Assembly: GCF_041435355.1 (NCBI RefSeq)
Contig: NZ_CP108442.1
Coordinates: 992,001 to 1,056,000 of the forward strand
Direction: 5' to 3'
Source of the DNA: Streptomyces sp. NBC_01276
Lineage (GTDB): Bacteria; Actinomycetota; Actinomycetes; Streptomycetales; Streptomycetaceae
Length of the DNA: 64,000 nt
The notes under the pieces were generated by a model. It made no database searches and was not told the origin of the DNA. It saw only the letters and a list, made by a program, of their open reading frames with translations. This document shows, one piece after another, positions 34,050-42,464 of the stretch (the first letter of the stretch is position 1; each line of letters begins with the position of its first letter). A program made the translations under genes and the position numbers.

Positions 34050-35462
34050 ATGCCCCCCACCACCGACACGCCCCTCCTGCTGTCCGCGCTCCGCTCCGAG
34101 CTCCCCGACGAGGCCCTGCTCACCGACCCGGCGGTGCTGGCGGCGCACTCCCGGGACTCCGCGCCCTTCTCCGCGTGCGGGACCCCGGCCGTCGTCGCCG
34201 TCCCCCGAACCGCCGAGCAGGTCGCGCACGTCATGCGCACCTCCTACGCGCTCGGCGTGCCGGTCGTGCCGCAGGGCGCCCGGACCGGGCTCGCGGGCGC
34301 CGCGAACGCGGTCGACGGCTGCATCGTGCTGTCCACGGCCGCGATGGACCGGATCCTCTCCGTCGACCCGGCCAACCGGCTGGTGCGCTGCGAACCGGGG
34401 GTGACCACGCGCCGCCTGGCCGACGCCGTCGCCGGGCACGGGCTGACGTACCCGCCGGACCCCGCCTCCTGGGAGCACTGCACCATCGGCGGGAACATCG
34501 CCACCGGCGCGGGCGGCATCTGCTGCGTCAAGTACGGGGTCACCGCCGACTACGTCCTCGGCCTGGACCTCGTCCTCCCCGACGGCCGCCGGCTGCGCAC
34601 GGGCCGGGACACCGTCAAGGGCGTCGCCGGCTACGACCTCACCCGGCTGGTCGTCGGCTCCGAGGGCACCCTGGCCGTGGTCGTCGGGGCCACCCTCGCC
34701 CTGCGGCCCGCCCGGCCGCCGGCCCTCTCCCTCCTCGCGCAGTTCCCCTCCCTCAAGGCGGCCGGCGAGGCCGTCGCCGCGATCACCGCCGCCGGGCACA
34801 CCCCGTCCGCGCTGGAACTCCTCGACCGGGCCACCACGGAGGCCGTCGTGGACCTCGGCCGCCACCGGCTGCTGCGCACCGGGAGCGCCGCCACGCTGAT
34901 CGTGGAGAGCGACGGCGCCGACCCCTCGTCGGACCTGACCGCCATGGAGCTGCTCTGCAAGGAGGCCGGGGCCGACCACATCGCCACCGCCGCGACCGCC
35001 GAGGAGGCCCGGGAGATCATCGAGGCGCGCCGGCTGGTCAGTCCGGCGCTCGCGGCGTACATGGCCTCCCGGGGCGGCGGGCTGACCGCGTTCATCGAGG
35101 ACGTGGCGGTGCCGCGGTCCGCGCTGCCGGAGCTGGTCGGGCAGATCGAGCGGATCGCCTCGCAGCACCGGCTGCAGATCTTCACCCTCGGCCACGCGGG
35201 GGACGGGAACCTGCACCCCACCGTGGTCTTCGACGAGTCCGACGCGGACGAGTCGGCCCGCGCCCGGTCGGCGTACGACGACATCATGGAGGCCGGTCTG
35301 GCCCTGGGTGGCACGACCACCGGGGAACACGGCGTCGGCACCCTGAAGCGGGACTGGCTGGAGCGCGAACTGGGGCCCGTGTCCCTGGAGTTGCAGCGGG
35401 GCCTCAAGCGGCTCTTCGATCCGCGGAACCTCCTCAACCCCGGAAAGGTGGTCACGTCATGA
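34050..35462 (+). CDS. GlcD-type FAD-linked 2-hydroxyacid dehydrogenase
   Basis: 470 residues. The FAD-binding PCMH domain shows PQGARTGLAGAANAVDG, CTIGGNIATGAGGICCVKYG and VKGVAGYDLTRLVVGSEGTL. The C-terminal oxidase domain has FTLGHAGDGNLHP and TTTGEHGVGTLKRDWL, characteristic of GlcD and D-lactate/D-2-hydroxyglutarate dehydrogenases. It oxidises a 2-hydroxy acid to the 2-oxo acid, giving electrons to a quinone, ETF or Fe-S partner not present here. It lies between the ThDP decarboxylase and P450 genes; its stop overlaps the P450 ATG. In this setting the product would feed the decarboxylase, either as mandelate to benzoylformate or, as I favour, 2-hydroxy fatty acid to 2-oxo fatty acid. Confidence 0.88.
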   Translation: MPPTTDTPLLLSALRSELPDEALLTDPAVLAAHSRDSAPFSACGTPAVVAVPRTAEQVAHVMRTSYALGVPVVPQGARTGLAGAANAVDGCIVLSTAAMDRILSVDPANRLVRCEPGVTTRRLADAVAGHGLTYPPDPASWEHCTIGGNIATGAGGICCVKYGVTADYVLGLDLVLPDGRRLRTGRDTVKGVAGYDLTRLVVGSEGTLAVVVGATLALRPARPPALSLLAQFPSLKAAGEAVAAITAAGHTPSALELLDRATTEAVVDLGRHRLLRTGSAATLIVESDGADPSSDLTAMELLCKEAGADHIATAATAEEAREIIEARRLVSPALAAYMASRGGGLTAFIEDVAVPRSALPELVGQIERIASQHRLQIFTLGHAGDGNLHPTVVFDESDADESARARSAYDDIMEAGLALGGTTTGEHGVGTLKRDWLERELGPVSLELQRGLKRLFDPRNLLNPGKVVTS

Positions 35463-36865
35463 CCCAGTCCGCCGAGACCGGGACCGGAGCCGCCGGGCGC
35501 CGCCCCTCCGGAGCCCCCCGGGCCGCCGGGACCGGGTCCGCCGCCCGCCCGGCGCCCGCCCCGCTGCCCCCCGTCCGGGCGGGGCTGGCGGAGACCGTCC
35601 GCTTCGTCGCCACGCACACCCTGCCCGTGTTCGTCCGGGGCGTCGCCAACCCCCGTTTCGGGGTGATGTCCCTGTACTCCCGCGTCAACCAACCCGCCTG
35701 GTCCAACGCGACGCTGCGCGCCATGCGGGCCCGCCACCGCGGGGCGCCCGTCATGGTGCGGGCGCTGTCCGGCGAGATGCTGGTGCTGCTGGACCAGGCC
35801 GACGTCCGGCGGTTCTTCGAGGAGCCGGTGTCCACGCTCGCCATGGACGCGAAGGACAAGTACGACAGCCTCTCGGTGTTCGAGCCGACCGGCGTGATCT
35901 GCTCGCACGGCCCGGTGCGCGAGGACCGGCGGCGGGTCAACGACCGGGCGCTCGCCGCCGACCGGCCGGTGCACCCCTCCTGCGAGGAGTTCCGTACGGT
36001 CGTCGAGGAGGAGTGCCGGCGGCTGACCGAGCGGAGCGCCGTCGGGTTCCCGCTGTTCTGGAAGGCCATGACCCGCATCTCCCGGCGGGTGGTCCTCGGC
36101 GACCAGGCGGCCGAGGACCAGGAGCTGTCCGACCGGCTCGTGACCCTGCGCGGGCACGCCAACTGGATGGGCCGCAGGCGCCCGGAGGCGGCGAAGGCGC
36201 TCTACGCCGAGGTCGAGGACCGGATCGCGCGGTACGCCGCCTCCGCGCCCGCCCACACCCTGGCGGCCCGCGCGCTGAGCGAGCCCTCGCCGGACGGCAC
36301 GGACCCGCTCGGGCAGACCCATCACTGGCTGCTCGGCGTGGACCTCGCCGCGCCGGTGGTGCTGCGCACCCTGTTCCTGCTGGCGCACCACCCCGCGGAG
36401 CAGGAGGCGGCGCACGCCGACGCGGCGGCCGGGACGGCGGGGCTGCCGCGGCTGCGGGCCTGCCTGGAGGAGTCGGTCCGGCTGTACCCGATCGTCCCGG
36501 ACCTGGTACGGGTCACCCGTACCGAGACCGAGTGGCGCGGGGTGCGCTACCCGGCCGGGACCAACGTCCTCGTCCCGATGGGCTTCCACCAGCGCGATCC
36601 CGAACAGGTCGACGGCGGCAACCTCTTCGCACCCGGCCGCTGGCTGGTACCGGACGTGCACGGGGACACCCGGGTGGCCCCGTTCAGCCACGGCGGGGCA
36701 CGCTGCCCGGGCGAGCACATCGCCCTGCTGCTGACCTCCCTGGTCTGCGCCGAGGTGCTGCGCGGCCACCGCATCACCGCGGCCCGCCCGGCCCTCGACG
36801 TGGCACGCCCGCTGCCGGGGATCCTCGACACGGCCGCCCTCCGCCTGCGCCTCACCCGCCGCTGA
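35459..36865 (+). CDS. Cytochrome P450 lacking the I-helix threonine
   Basis: 468 residues from an ATG overlapping the preceding stop (ATGA). The haem site is FSHGGARCPGEH with Cys416 as ligand, and the K-helix ExxR is E338-S-V-R341. The I-helix region, where most P450s have (A/G)Gx(D/E)T(T/S), reads LLGVDLAAPVVLRT and has no acid-Thr pair. Loss of this oxygen-activating pair is seen in P450s that use peroxides rather than O2, such as CYP152 peroxygenases and CYP74 hydroperoxide-converting enzymes. Next to an alpha-dioxygenase that makes fatty-acid 2-hydroperoxides, this P450 could reduce or rearrange the hydroperoxide or hydroxylate fatty acids at C2. The first ~40 residues are a Pro/Ala-rich tail. 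No ferredoxin gene accompanies it, which fits. Confidence 0.85.
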   Translation: MTQSAETGTGAAGRRPSGAPRAAGTGSAARPAPAPLPPVRAGLAETVRFVATHTLPVFVRGVANPRFGVMSLYSRVNQPAWSNATLRAMRARHRGAPVMVRALSGEMLVLLDQADVRRFFEEPVSTLAMDAKDKYDSLSVFEPTGVICSHGPVREDRRRVNDRALAADRPVHPSCEEFRTVVEEECRRLTERSAVGFPLFWKAMTRISRRVVLGDQAAEDQELSDRLVTLRGHANWMGRRRPEAAKALYAEVEDRIARYAASAPAHTLAARALSEPSPDGTDPLGQTHHWLLGVDLAAPVVLRTLFLLAHHPAEQEAAHADAAAGTAGLPRLRACLEESVRLYPIVPDLVRVTRTETEWRGVRYPAGTNVLVPMGFHQRDPEQVDGGNLFAPGRWLVPDVHGDTRVAPFSHGGARCPGEHIALLLTSLVCAEVLRGHRITAARPALDVARPLPGILDTAALRLRLTRR

Positions 36866-36928
36866 ACCGACCCGTGAGCCAGGGCCCGGCCGCCCCGGAG
36901 GCGCACCGGGCCCCAGAGAGGGAGTGTC

Positions 36929-38293
36929 ATGCCCCCAGCCGTCCCGTCCGTGACCGAACCGGACGTCGCCTCGCTGCACGCGGTCTGCGCCGAGCTGGCC
37001 GAGGCCGCCGACGCCGTGCGGGAGGCCGCCCGCTACGCCTCCCGCGTCGCCCTGGCCCCGCGTCCGGCGCCCGCCACGGCCGGCCCCCGCCGCCGTCGCG
37101 GCAACCGGCGGGAGCTGGTGTCCGCGCTGACGGACGCCCGGGGCTTCGGCTGGGCCCCGCACGGCCGTCACCCGCTGGCCGGGGCGCTCTGGCTGGCCGG
37201 CGTACTGACCAGCAGGGAGAGCCTGGCGGTGAGTCTGGCCGTCGAGGGGCTCAAGGCCCGGATCCGGGCGGCGTCGGTGCGCCACCCGGAACTGCTGGAG
37301 AACCCGACCACCTCCAGGGTGCTGCGCGCCATCGACGAGGACCGGCAGGCCGAGGCGTTACGGGTGTTCAAGGGACTGCTGACGGAGAAGGGCGCCGAGT
37401 ACGCGCTGGCGCTGCTGGCGCCGTCCTTCGCCGACATCATGGCCTGGAACGCGCTGACCGACGAGAACCCCTTCAACGACAACGCGGGCTGGCAGATCGC
37501 CACGGGCCGCCCCCTGACCTCGGACTACTTCCTGGGGATCAGCGCGGCGCTCTGGTCGGTGCTGGACCGGGGCGCGGGCCGGGCCGAACCGCACACCGCG
37601 TCGGCCGAACTGCTGGCGGACCTCGACACCTCCGGCTCCATCGTGGGCTACGTCCGCAACATCGGGCGCATCGGCACCGCCGGCCTGCTGCTGGTGCAGC
37701 AGGTGGCCGGGCCGGACGGCGTGGGCCGCCACGTCGTGCAACTGGCCGGGATGGGCAAGGCGTTCAACGCGGAGAGCCCACAGGACCTGGTGGGCGCCAT
37801 CGACGCGGTCGGCGCCCGCGAGACCCCGTACACCCGGGCGGTCGTCAAGGCGCTGCGCCGCCTGGTCCCCTCCGGCACGGAGGTGGCCCTGGTCGGCCAC
37901 AGCCAGGGCGGGATCACCGCCATGAACCTGGCGTCGAGCCGGGACTTCAACGCGCTGTACACGGTCACGCACGTGATCGCGATCGGTTCGCCCGTCGACC
38001 ACAAGCGGGCCGCCGACCCGCGGACCCGGGTCGTGTCCCTGGTCAACGAGCACGACATCGTGCCCAGCCTGGAAGGGCGTTCGGCGGTCTCCCCGTACGC
38101 GCCGCCCGCCGGGTTCACCGAGTTCACCTGGGCCGACGACACCCACGCCTTCCCGCTGTGCCACGCCGCCGAGCGGTACGCGCACAACCTCGAACACGAC
38201 GTCCCGCACGCGCGGGCGCACGTCGACTCCGAACTCGCGCCGTTCCGCGGCCGGGTCACCGGCACGCACCTCTTCACCCTCCACGACCGCTGA
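36929..38293 (+). CDS. Lipase-like alpha/beta hydrolase
   Basis: 454 residues with GAGAGGGAG before ATG. The N-terminal ~280 residues are helical (EALRVFKGLLTEKGAEYAL, FADIMAWNALTDENPFNDN) and not assigned. The C-terminal part is an alpha/beta hydrolase: VALVGHSQGGITAMNLA has the nucleophile elbow GHSQG, and DIVPSLEG and DTHAFPLCH give candidate acid and His positions. GHSQG-type hydrolases include lipases and acyltransferases. It sits 63 bases after the P450 gene and 8 bases before the alpha-dioxygenase gene. Release of free fatty acid for the dioxygenase would fit, but no direct sign of lipid binding is visible. Confidence 0.75.
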   Translation: MPPAVPSVTEPDVASLHAVCAELAEAADAVREAARYASRVALAPRPAPATAGPRRRRGNRRELVSALTDARGFGWAPHGRHPLAGALWLAGVLTSRESLAVSLAVEGLKARIRAASVRHPELLENPTTSRVLRAIDEDRQAEALRVFKGLLTEKGAEYALALLAPSFADIMAWNALTDENPFNDNAGWQIATGRPLTSDYFLGISAALWSVLDRGAGRAEPHTASAELLADLDTSGSIVGYVRNIGRIGTAGLLLVQQVAGPDGVGRHVVQLAGMGKAFNAESPQDLVGAIDAVGARETPYTRAVVKALRRLVPSGTEVALVGHSQGGITAMNLASSRDFNALYTVTHVIAIGSPVDHKRAADPRTRVVSLVNEHDIVPSLEGRSAVSPYAPPAGFTEFTWADDTHAFPLCHAAERYAHNLEHDVPHARAHVDSELAPFRGRVTGTHLFTLHDR

Positions 38294-38301
38294 GGACCCC
38301 G

Positions 38302-40236
38302 ATGACCGAGACCACCCCCCGGACCGCCGAGCAGACCGCTCCCCCGACGCCCCCGGGGGCGCGGGGGCGGGACGGGAACACGGACGGCGGCCCGCACCCG
38401 GCGCCACCGTCCCCGTCCCCGTCCCCGGAGCCGTACGGGCCGCCCGGGGTTCTGGAACGGCTGGAGTCCGCCGCCTTCTCCCTGATCAACCGCAGCTACG
38501 AGTGGCACGAACTGCCCGCTCCGATCGGCTTGTTGAACCTGGCGGTGCTCCGCGAGGACCTGCGCCGGCACAACCTCTACGACACCTTCGGCGCGGGCGG
38601 CGAACGCGACCGGCGCCCCACCGCGCAGCCGGCGCCGTACCGCTCGTACGACGGCTCGGGCTACGACCCGTACGACGTGGACATGGGCCGGGTCGGCACC
38701 CGGCTGGACCGCAACGCGCCGCTGCACATGGCCTTCCCCGACGGGGAGGACCTGATGGCGCCCAGCCCCCGCGAGGTCAGCCGGCAGTTGCTGGCCCGGC
38801 GGGGATTCGTCCCGGCACCGACGCTGAACCTGCTGGCCGCGGCGTGGATCCAGTTCCAGAACCACGGCTGGGCCAACCACGGCGACAACGAGGAGGCGGA
38901 GCCGTTCACCGTCCCGCTCGCCGCGGACGACGACTGGGAGGAGCAGACCGGCGGCTGCCCGATGCGGGTGAACCGCACCCGTCCCGACCCGGTCTCCCAC
39001 ACCACCCCCGGCGCCCCGCCGACGTACGAGAACACGGTCACCCACTGGTGGGACGGTTCGCAGATCTACGGCTCGGACGAGGCCCGCTGCCGCTCGCTGC
39101 GCACCGGGGAGCACGGGCACCTGATCCTCGACGACGGCCGGCTGCCGGCCGATCCGCGGCCGGGCATGGACTGCCTGGACGCCACGGGCATGAACAGCGA
39201 CTACTGGGCCGGGCTCTCGCTGCTGCACACGCTCTTCGCGAAGGAGCACAACTCCATCTGCGACCTGGTCCGTTCGCACCACCCCACCTGGGACGACGAG
39301 CGGCTCTTCCACACGGCCCGGCTGGTCAACACGGCCCTCATGGCGAAGATCCACACGGTCGAGTGGACTCCGGGGATCCTCGACACCCCGGTGCTGCGGC
39401 AGTCGATGAACGCCAACTGGCACGGCCTGCTGCCGCGTTGGGTGACGCGCCGGTTCGGCCGGATCGGCGGCGAGGCCCTGAGCGGCATCCTCGGTTCGCG
39501 GACCGACCACCACGCCGCGCCCTTCTCCATGACGGAGGAGTTCGTCTCGGCGTACCGGCTGCACCCCCTGATCCCCGACGAGATCACCGTCCGCGACCAC
39601 CTGCGGGGCGGGACGCGGAAGGTCATCGGATTCGACGACATGCAGGGGGCCACGACCCGGAGCTCGGTCGACGCGTACGGGACGAGCGACCTGCTCTACA
39701 CCTTCGGCGTCACCCACCCCGGCGCCCTGGTCCTGCACAACCACCCGGACGCGCTGCGCAACCTCAAGCGCCTGTCGGGCGAGCACGTCGACCTCGGGAC
39801 CGTGGACATCCTGCGCGACCGCGAGCGCGGCATCCCGCGTTACAACGCCTACCGGCAGATGCTGCGCAAGCGGCCCGTCACCTCCTTCGAGGAGCTCACC
39901 GGCGGGCACCCGGGCGACACCCCGCTGCTGCGGGAGCTCTACGACGGCCGGCTCGACCGGGTCGACACCCTCGTCGGAAACCTCGCCGAACCCCGCCCGG
40001 CGGGCTTCGGGTTCAGCGACACCCTCTTCCGGATCTTCATCCTGATGGCCAGCCGGCGCCTGAAGAGCGACCGCTTCTTCACCACCGACTACCGGCCGGA
40101 GGTGTACACGCCGGAGGGGCTGCGCTGGATCGACCGGAACTCGATGGTCACGGTGCTGCTGCGGCACCACCCCGAACTGGGGCCCGCGCTGGCCGGGGTG
40201 ACGAACGCCTTCGCGCCCTGGAAGGAGCAGGCGTGA
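38302..40236 (+). CDS. Fatty-acid alpha-dioxygenase (plant alpha-DOX-type haem peroxidase)
   Basis: 644 residues, the length of plant alpha-DOX. The match by eye is close and in order: WIQFQNHGWANHGDNEE (distal haem His188; plants have IHDWIDHLED), VTHWWDGSQIYGS, MNANWHGLLPRW, APFSMTEEFVSAYRLHPLIPD (catalytic Tyr418 and proximal His421, three residues apart as in plants) and ILRDRERGIPRYNAYR. This is the haem dioxygenase group that adds O2 at C2 of fatty acids to give 2R-hydroperoxides, which lose CO2 to the Cn-1 aldehyde or are reduced to 2-hydroxy acids. The N-terminal 45 residues are a Pro-rich tail. Its neighbours could carry out the further steps of alpha-oxidation. The WXG-like gene overlaps its stop. 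Family call is strong; substrate is by homology. Confidence 0.88.
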   Translation: MTETTPRTAEQTAPPTPPGARGRDGNTDGGPHPAPPSPSPSPEPYGPPGVLERLESAAFSLINRSYEWHELPAPIGLLNLAVLREDLRRHNLYDTFGAGGERDRRPTAQPAPYRSYDGSGYDPYDVDMGRVGTRLDRNAPLHMAFPDGEDLMAPSPREVSRQLLARRGFVPAPTLNLLAAAWIQFQNHGWANHGDNEEAEPFTVPLAADDDWEEQTGGCPMRVNRTRPDPVSHTTPGAPPTYENTVTHWWDGSQIYGSDEARCRSLRTGEHGHLILDDGRLPADPRPGMDCLDATGMNSDYWAGLSLLHTLFAKEHNSICDLVRSHHPTWDDERLFHTARLVNTALMAKIHTVEWTPGILDTPVLRQSMNANWHGLLPRWVTRRFGRIGGEALSGILGSRTDHHAAPFSMTEEFVSAYRLHPLIPDEITVRDHLRGGTRKVIGFDDMQGATTRSSVDAYGTSDLLYTFGVTHPGALVLHNHPDALRNLKRLSGEHVDLGTVDILRDRERGIPRYNAYRQMLRKRPVTSFEELTGGHPGDTPLLRELYDGRLDRVDTLVGNLAEPRPAGFGFSDTLFRIFILMASRRLKSDRFFTTDYRPEVYTPEGLRWIDRNSMVTVLLRHHPELGPALAGVTNAFAPWKEQA

Positions 40237-40457
40237 GCGGGCGGCCCGACGTGGCGGAGGGGCTGCGCGCCCACGCCGCCGCGCTGCGCGAACGCGCCCG
40301 GCGGCTGCGCGGCGCCTGCGAGCGCCTCGACTGGAGGGGCGCGCAGGCGGACGCCTTCCGGGCCCGCGTGGACGAGCTGGCCCTGCGCTGCGACACGGCC
40401 GCCGCGGGGTTGGCCCGCTCCGCCTCCCGGCTGGACGGCCGGCCGGGAGGCGGGTGA
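40233..40457 (+). CDS. WXG100-like small helical protein
   Basis: 74 residues from a GTG that overlaps the alpha-dioxygenase stop (GTGA). It is predicted as two helices joined by a turn, with ERLDWRGAQADAFRARVDEL holding the W-x-G motif followed by the conserved A and F spacing of WXG100/ESAT-6-like proteins. It is shorter than the usual ~100 residues and ends in a Gly-rich tail. WXG100 proteins are exported by type VII systems or form small dimeric chaperones; no ESX genes are nearby. Translational coupling to a metabolic enzyme is unusual for this family. The gene is small but the overlap and coding pattern make it likely real. Confidence 0.68.
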   Translation: MSGRPDVAEGLRAHAAALRERARRLRGACERLDWRGAQADAFRARVDELALRCDTAAAGLARSASRLDGRPGGG

Positions 40458-40473
40458 CGCCCCGGCAAGGGGT

Positions 40474-40830
40474 CTACTTCATGCGGTACTCGGCCTTGTC
40501 CGCGAGCTTTCCGTCCTTGAAGCAGAAGCGCAGCACGTCGTCGCCGCTGTCGCTGGTGGAGAGGTACCAGGAGCACGTGCTGCCCGCGGGCTCGGCCGGA
40601 CCGCCCTCCTTGAGGGCCTCCTTGACGAAGGTCTCGCCGGAGGGCAGCCTGCCGCGGACCTCGCCCTCCGGGTCGCCGACCTTGACCTCCGCGTAGACCT
40701 TCGGGTCGACCAGGGTCTTGTCGGCCACGTCAAGGACCTTGGAGACGCCGAGGAACAGCGCGACGGCGAGTCCGATCCCCACCACCAGCGCCACGCCGCA
40801 GCCGATCAGACATCCCTTGCGCTGAGCCAT
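40474..40830 (-). CDS. Small membrane-anchored protein of unknown function
   Basis: 118 residues from ATG at 40830 with GGAGGAAA upstream. After MAQRKGCLIGCG comes one hydrophobic helix (to about residue 28), then an extracytoplasmic domain of about 85 residues. That domain has two Cys (STCSWYLS and LRFCFKDG) that could pair and a pattern like SmpA/BLF-type or DUF-class beta folds: KVGDPEGEVRGRLPSGE resembles the start of an SmpA/OmlA-like domain, followed by strands CSWYL and VLRFCF. The Cys residues near the helix start may allow lipid attachment but are not in a proper lipobox. Convergent with the operon before it. Function unknown. Confidence 0.75.
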   Translation of the reverse strand: MAQRKGCLIGCGVALVVGIGLAVALFLGVSKVLDVADKTLVDPKVYAEVKVGDPEGEVRGRLPSGETFVKEALKEGGPAEPAGSTCSWYLSTSDSGDDVLRFCFKDGKLADKAEYRMK

Positions 40831-41020
40831 CGCCCGTTTCCTCCGTGCCGTCGCGTTCCGGCGCGTTCCCGCCGTCGTGACGACCTTCGCAGCGAGCGGG
40901 CCGTCTCCGCTGTCCCCCAAAGTCTTCGGCCGCCGCGACGATCGTCGTTCGAGGCGGGATCCGCCCGTCCGTGTATACAGGGAGGGAAGGACGATCCGGA
41001 CGAACCGAGAGGAACCCACT

Positions 41021-41473
41021 GTGAGTGAGACCATCGAGCCCCTGATCGTCGTCGGCGTGGACGGTTCGGCCCATTCGAAGGAGGCCCTCCGCTGGGCGGT
41101 GGGCCAGGCGAGGGCCACCGGGAGCCGGGTGCACGCCGTCATGAGCTGGCAGTGGAACACCAACCCGTTCGCGGTGGGCATCGCGGAGCAGGCGGAACTG
41201 GTGTCCGCCGAGGAGGGGGCGCGGCAGCGGCTGGCGGACACCGTCGCCGAGGCGGTCGGCGCCTCGCCCGGCGTCCCGGTCTTCCGCCGGGTCGAACAGG
41301 GCCCGCCGGCCCAGGTCCTGGTGGAGGCCTCCCGGGAGGCGGAGCTGACGGTGGTCGGCACGCGCGGGTACGGCGGGATCAAGGGCGCCCTGCTGGGCTC
41401 GGTGAGCCAGCAGGTCGTCCAGTACGCCGCGAGCACGGTGGTCGTCGTCCGCGACGGACAGGAGGCCCCGTAG
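41021..41473 (+). CDS. Universal stress protein (UspA family)
   Basis: 150 residues from GTG with AGAGGAA upstream; the longer frame from 40877 lacks a ribosome site. The fold begins LIVVGVDGSAHSKEALRWAV and the ATP-binding motif GTRGYGGIKGALLGSVS matches the G2xG9xGS pattern of nucleotide-binding Usp proteins. The final strand VVQYAASTVVVVRD is typical. Such proteins in actinomycetes respond to hypoxia, starvation or dormancy, often under DevR control; I did not find a clear DevR box. It is divergent from the small membrane protein and convergent with the dehydratase gene. Confidence 0.9.
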   Translation: MSETIEPLIVVGVDGSAHSKEALRWAVGQARATGSRVHAVMSWQWNTNPFAVGIAEQAELVSAEEGARQRLADTVAEAVGASPGVPVFRRVEQGPPAQVLVEASREAELTVVGTRGYGGIKGALLGSVSQQVVQYAASTVVVVRDGQEAP

Positions 41474-41529
41474 GTCCGGTCGCCGGAGCGGTGCGTCGCC
41501 GGCCCGCGGGGATCGGGCTCCCGTACCGG

Positions 41530-42450
41530 TCAGAGGTCGGCGGGGTCGGTGTTGGCACCGCACAGGACGACGGCGACGCGTTCACCCAGGGGCTTTTCCG
41601 CGGTGCGCAGGGCCGCGAGGGCGGTGGCGGCGCCGGCCTCGACCACGAGGCGGTGCTCCTCCCACAGGGCCCGGCGGGCGGCGGTGATGGCCTCGTCCGG
41701 GACCAGGACCGAGGTGGCGTTCCCGGCGCGGGCGGCGGCCAGGGCGTCGGCGGAGACCCGGGTGGCGCCGAGGGAGTCGGCGGCCACGGAGGCCACGGGG
41801 ACGTCGACGGGGCGGCCCGCCTCCAGGGCGGCGTTCAGGGCGCGGCAGTGCTCCGGTTCGGCCGCGACCACCCGTACGCCGTGGGCGCGGGCGGCGGTGG
41901 CGACGCCCGCGAACAGACCGCCGCCGCCGACCGCGACGACGACGGTGTCCAGGCCGGGCAGGGCGGTCCGGATCTCCTCCAGCAGGGTGCCGGCACCGGC
42001 GGCCACCAGGGGATGGTCGTAGGCGTGGCTGCTCAGGGCTCCGCTGTCGGCGGCGAACTCCCGGCAGGCGGCCAGCGCTTCGGCGTAGCGGTCCCCCACG
42101 AGCCGTACGTCGGCGCCGTAGCCGCGCAGGCGTTCCACCTTGACGCGGGGCGCGTTGGCGGGGAGGAAGACGGTGGCGGGGACGCCGTGCGCGCGGGCCG
42201 CCCAGGCACAGGCGAGGCCGGCGTTGCCGCCGGAGGCGATGGTGACGCCGGCGGCGGGCAGGGCGCCGGCCTCACGGTGGGCCGCGAGGAAGTTGTGGGC
42301 GCCGCGGGCCTTGAAGGAGCCGGTGTGCTGGAGGTGCTCCAGGGCGTACCAGACCCCTTCGGCGGCGGGCACGACGGCGGCGGGGCGGATCGTCCCCGCC
42401 ACCCGGCGGGCGGCGGCGCGGACGGCGGCGTGGTCGAGCTGCTGTTCCAT
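41530..42450 (-). CDS. PLP-dependent threonine/serine dehydratase-like enzyme
   Basis: 306 residues from ATG at 42450. Fold type II motifs are clear: the PLP lysine in LQHTGSFKARGAHNF, the substrate loop ASGGNAGLA, the phosphate-binding glycine run VVVAVGGGGLFAGV and the C-terminal VVLCGANTDP. The family covers threonine deaminase, serine dehydratase and related lyases; there is no regulatory ACT domain, so it is probably catabolic. The gene starts 14 bases after the TetR gene stop, and both should be one unit under that regulator. Which amino acid is used cannot be told. Confidence 0.87.
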   Translation of the reverse strand: MEQQLDHAAVRAAARRVAGTIRPAAVVPAAEGVWYALEHLQHTGSFKARGAHNFLAAHREAGALPAAGVTIASGGNAGLACAWAARAHGVPATVFLPANAPRVKVERLRGYGADVRLVGDRYAEALAACREFAADSGALSSHAYDHPLVAAGAGTLLEEIRTALPGLDTVVVAVGGGGLFAGVATAARAHGVRVVAAEPEHCRALNAALEAGRPVDVPVASVAADSLGATRVSADALAAARAGNATSVLVPDEAITAARRALWEEHRLVVEAGAATALAALRTAEKPLGERVAVVLCGANTDPADL

Positions 42451-42464
42451 GGTCGGACTGCCTT

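Noticed and set aside
32384..35462. Plain mandelate-degradation pair (MdlC plus mandelate dehydrogenase)
   Set aside because: Possible on these two genes alone, but the active-site His to Tyr change and the co-transcribed fatty-acid alpha-dioxygenase make a lipid pathway the better explanation.
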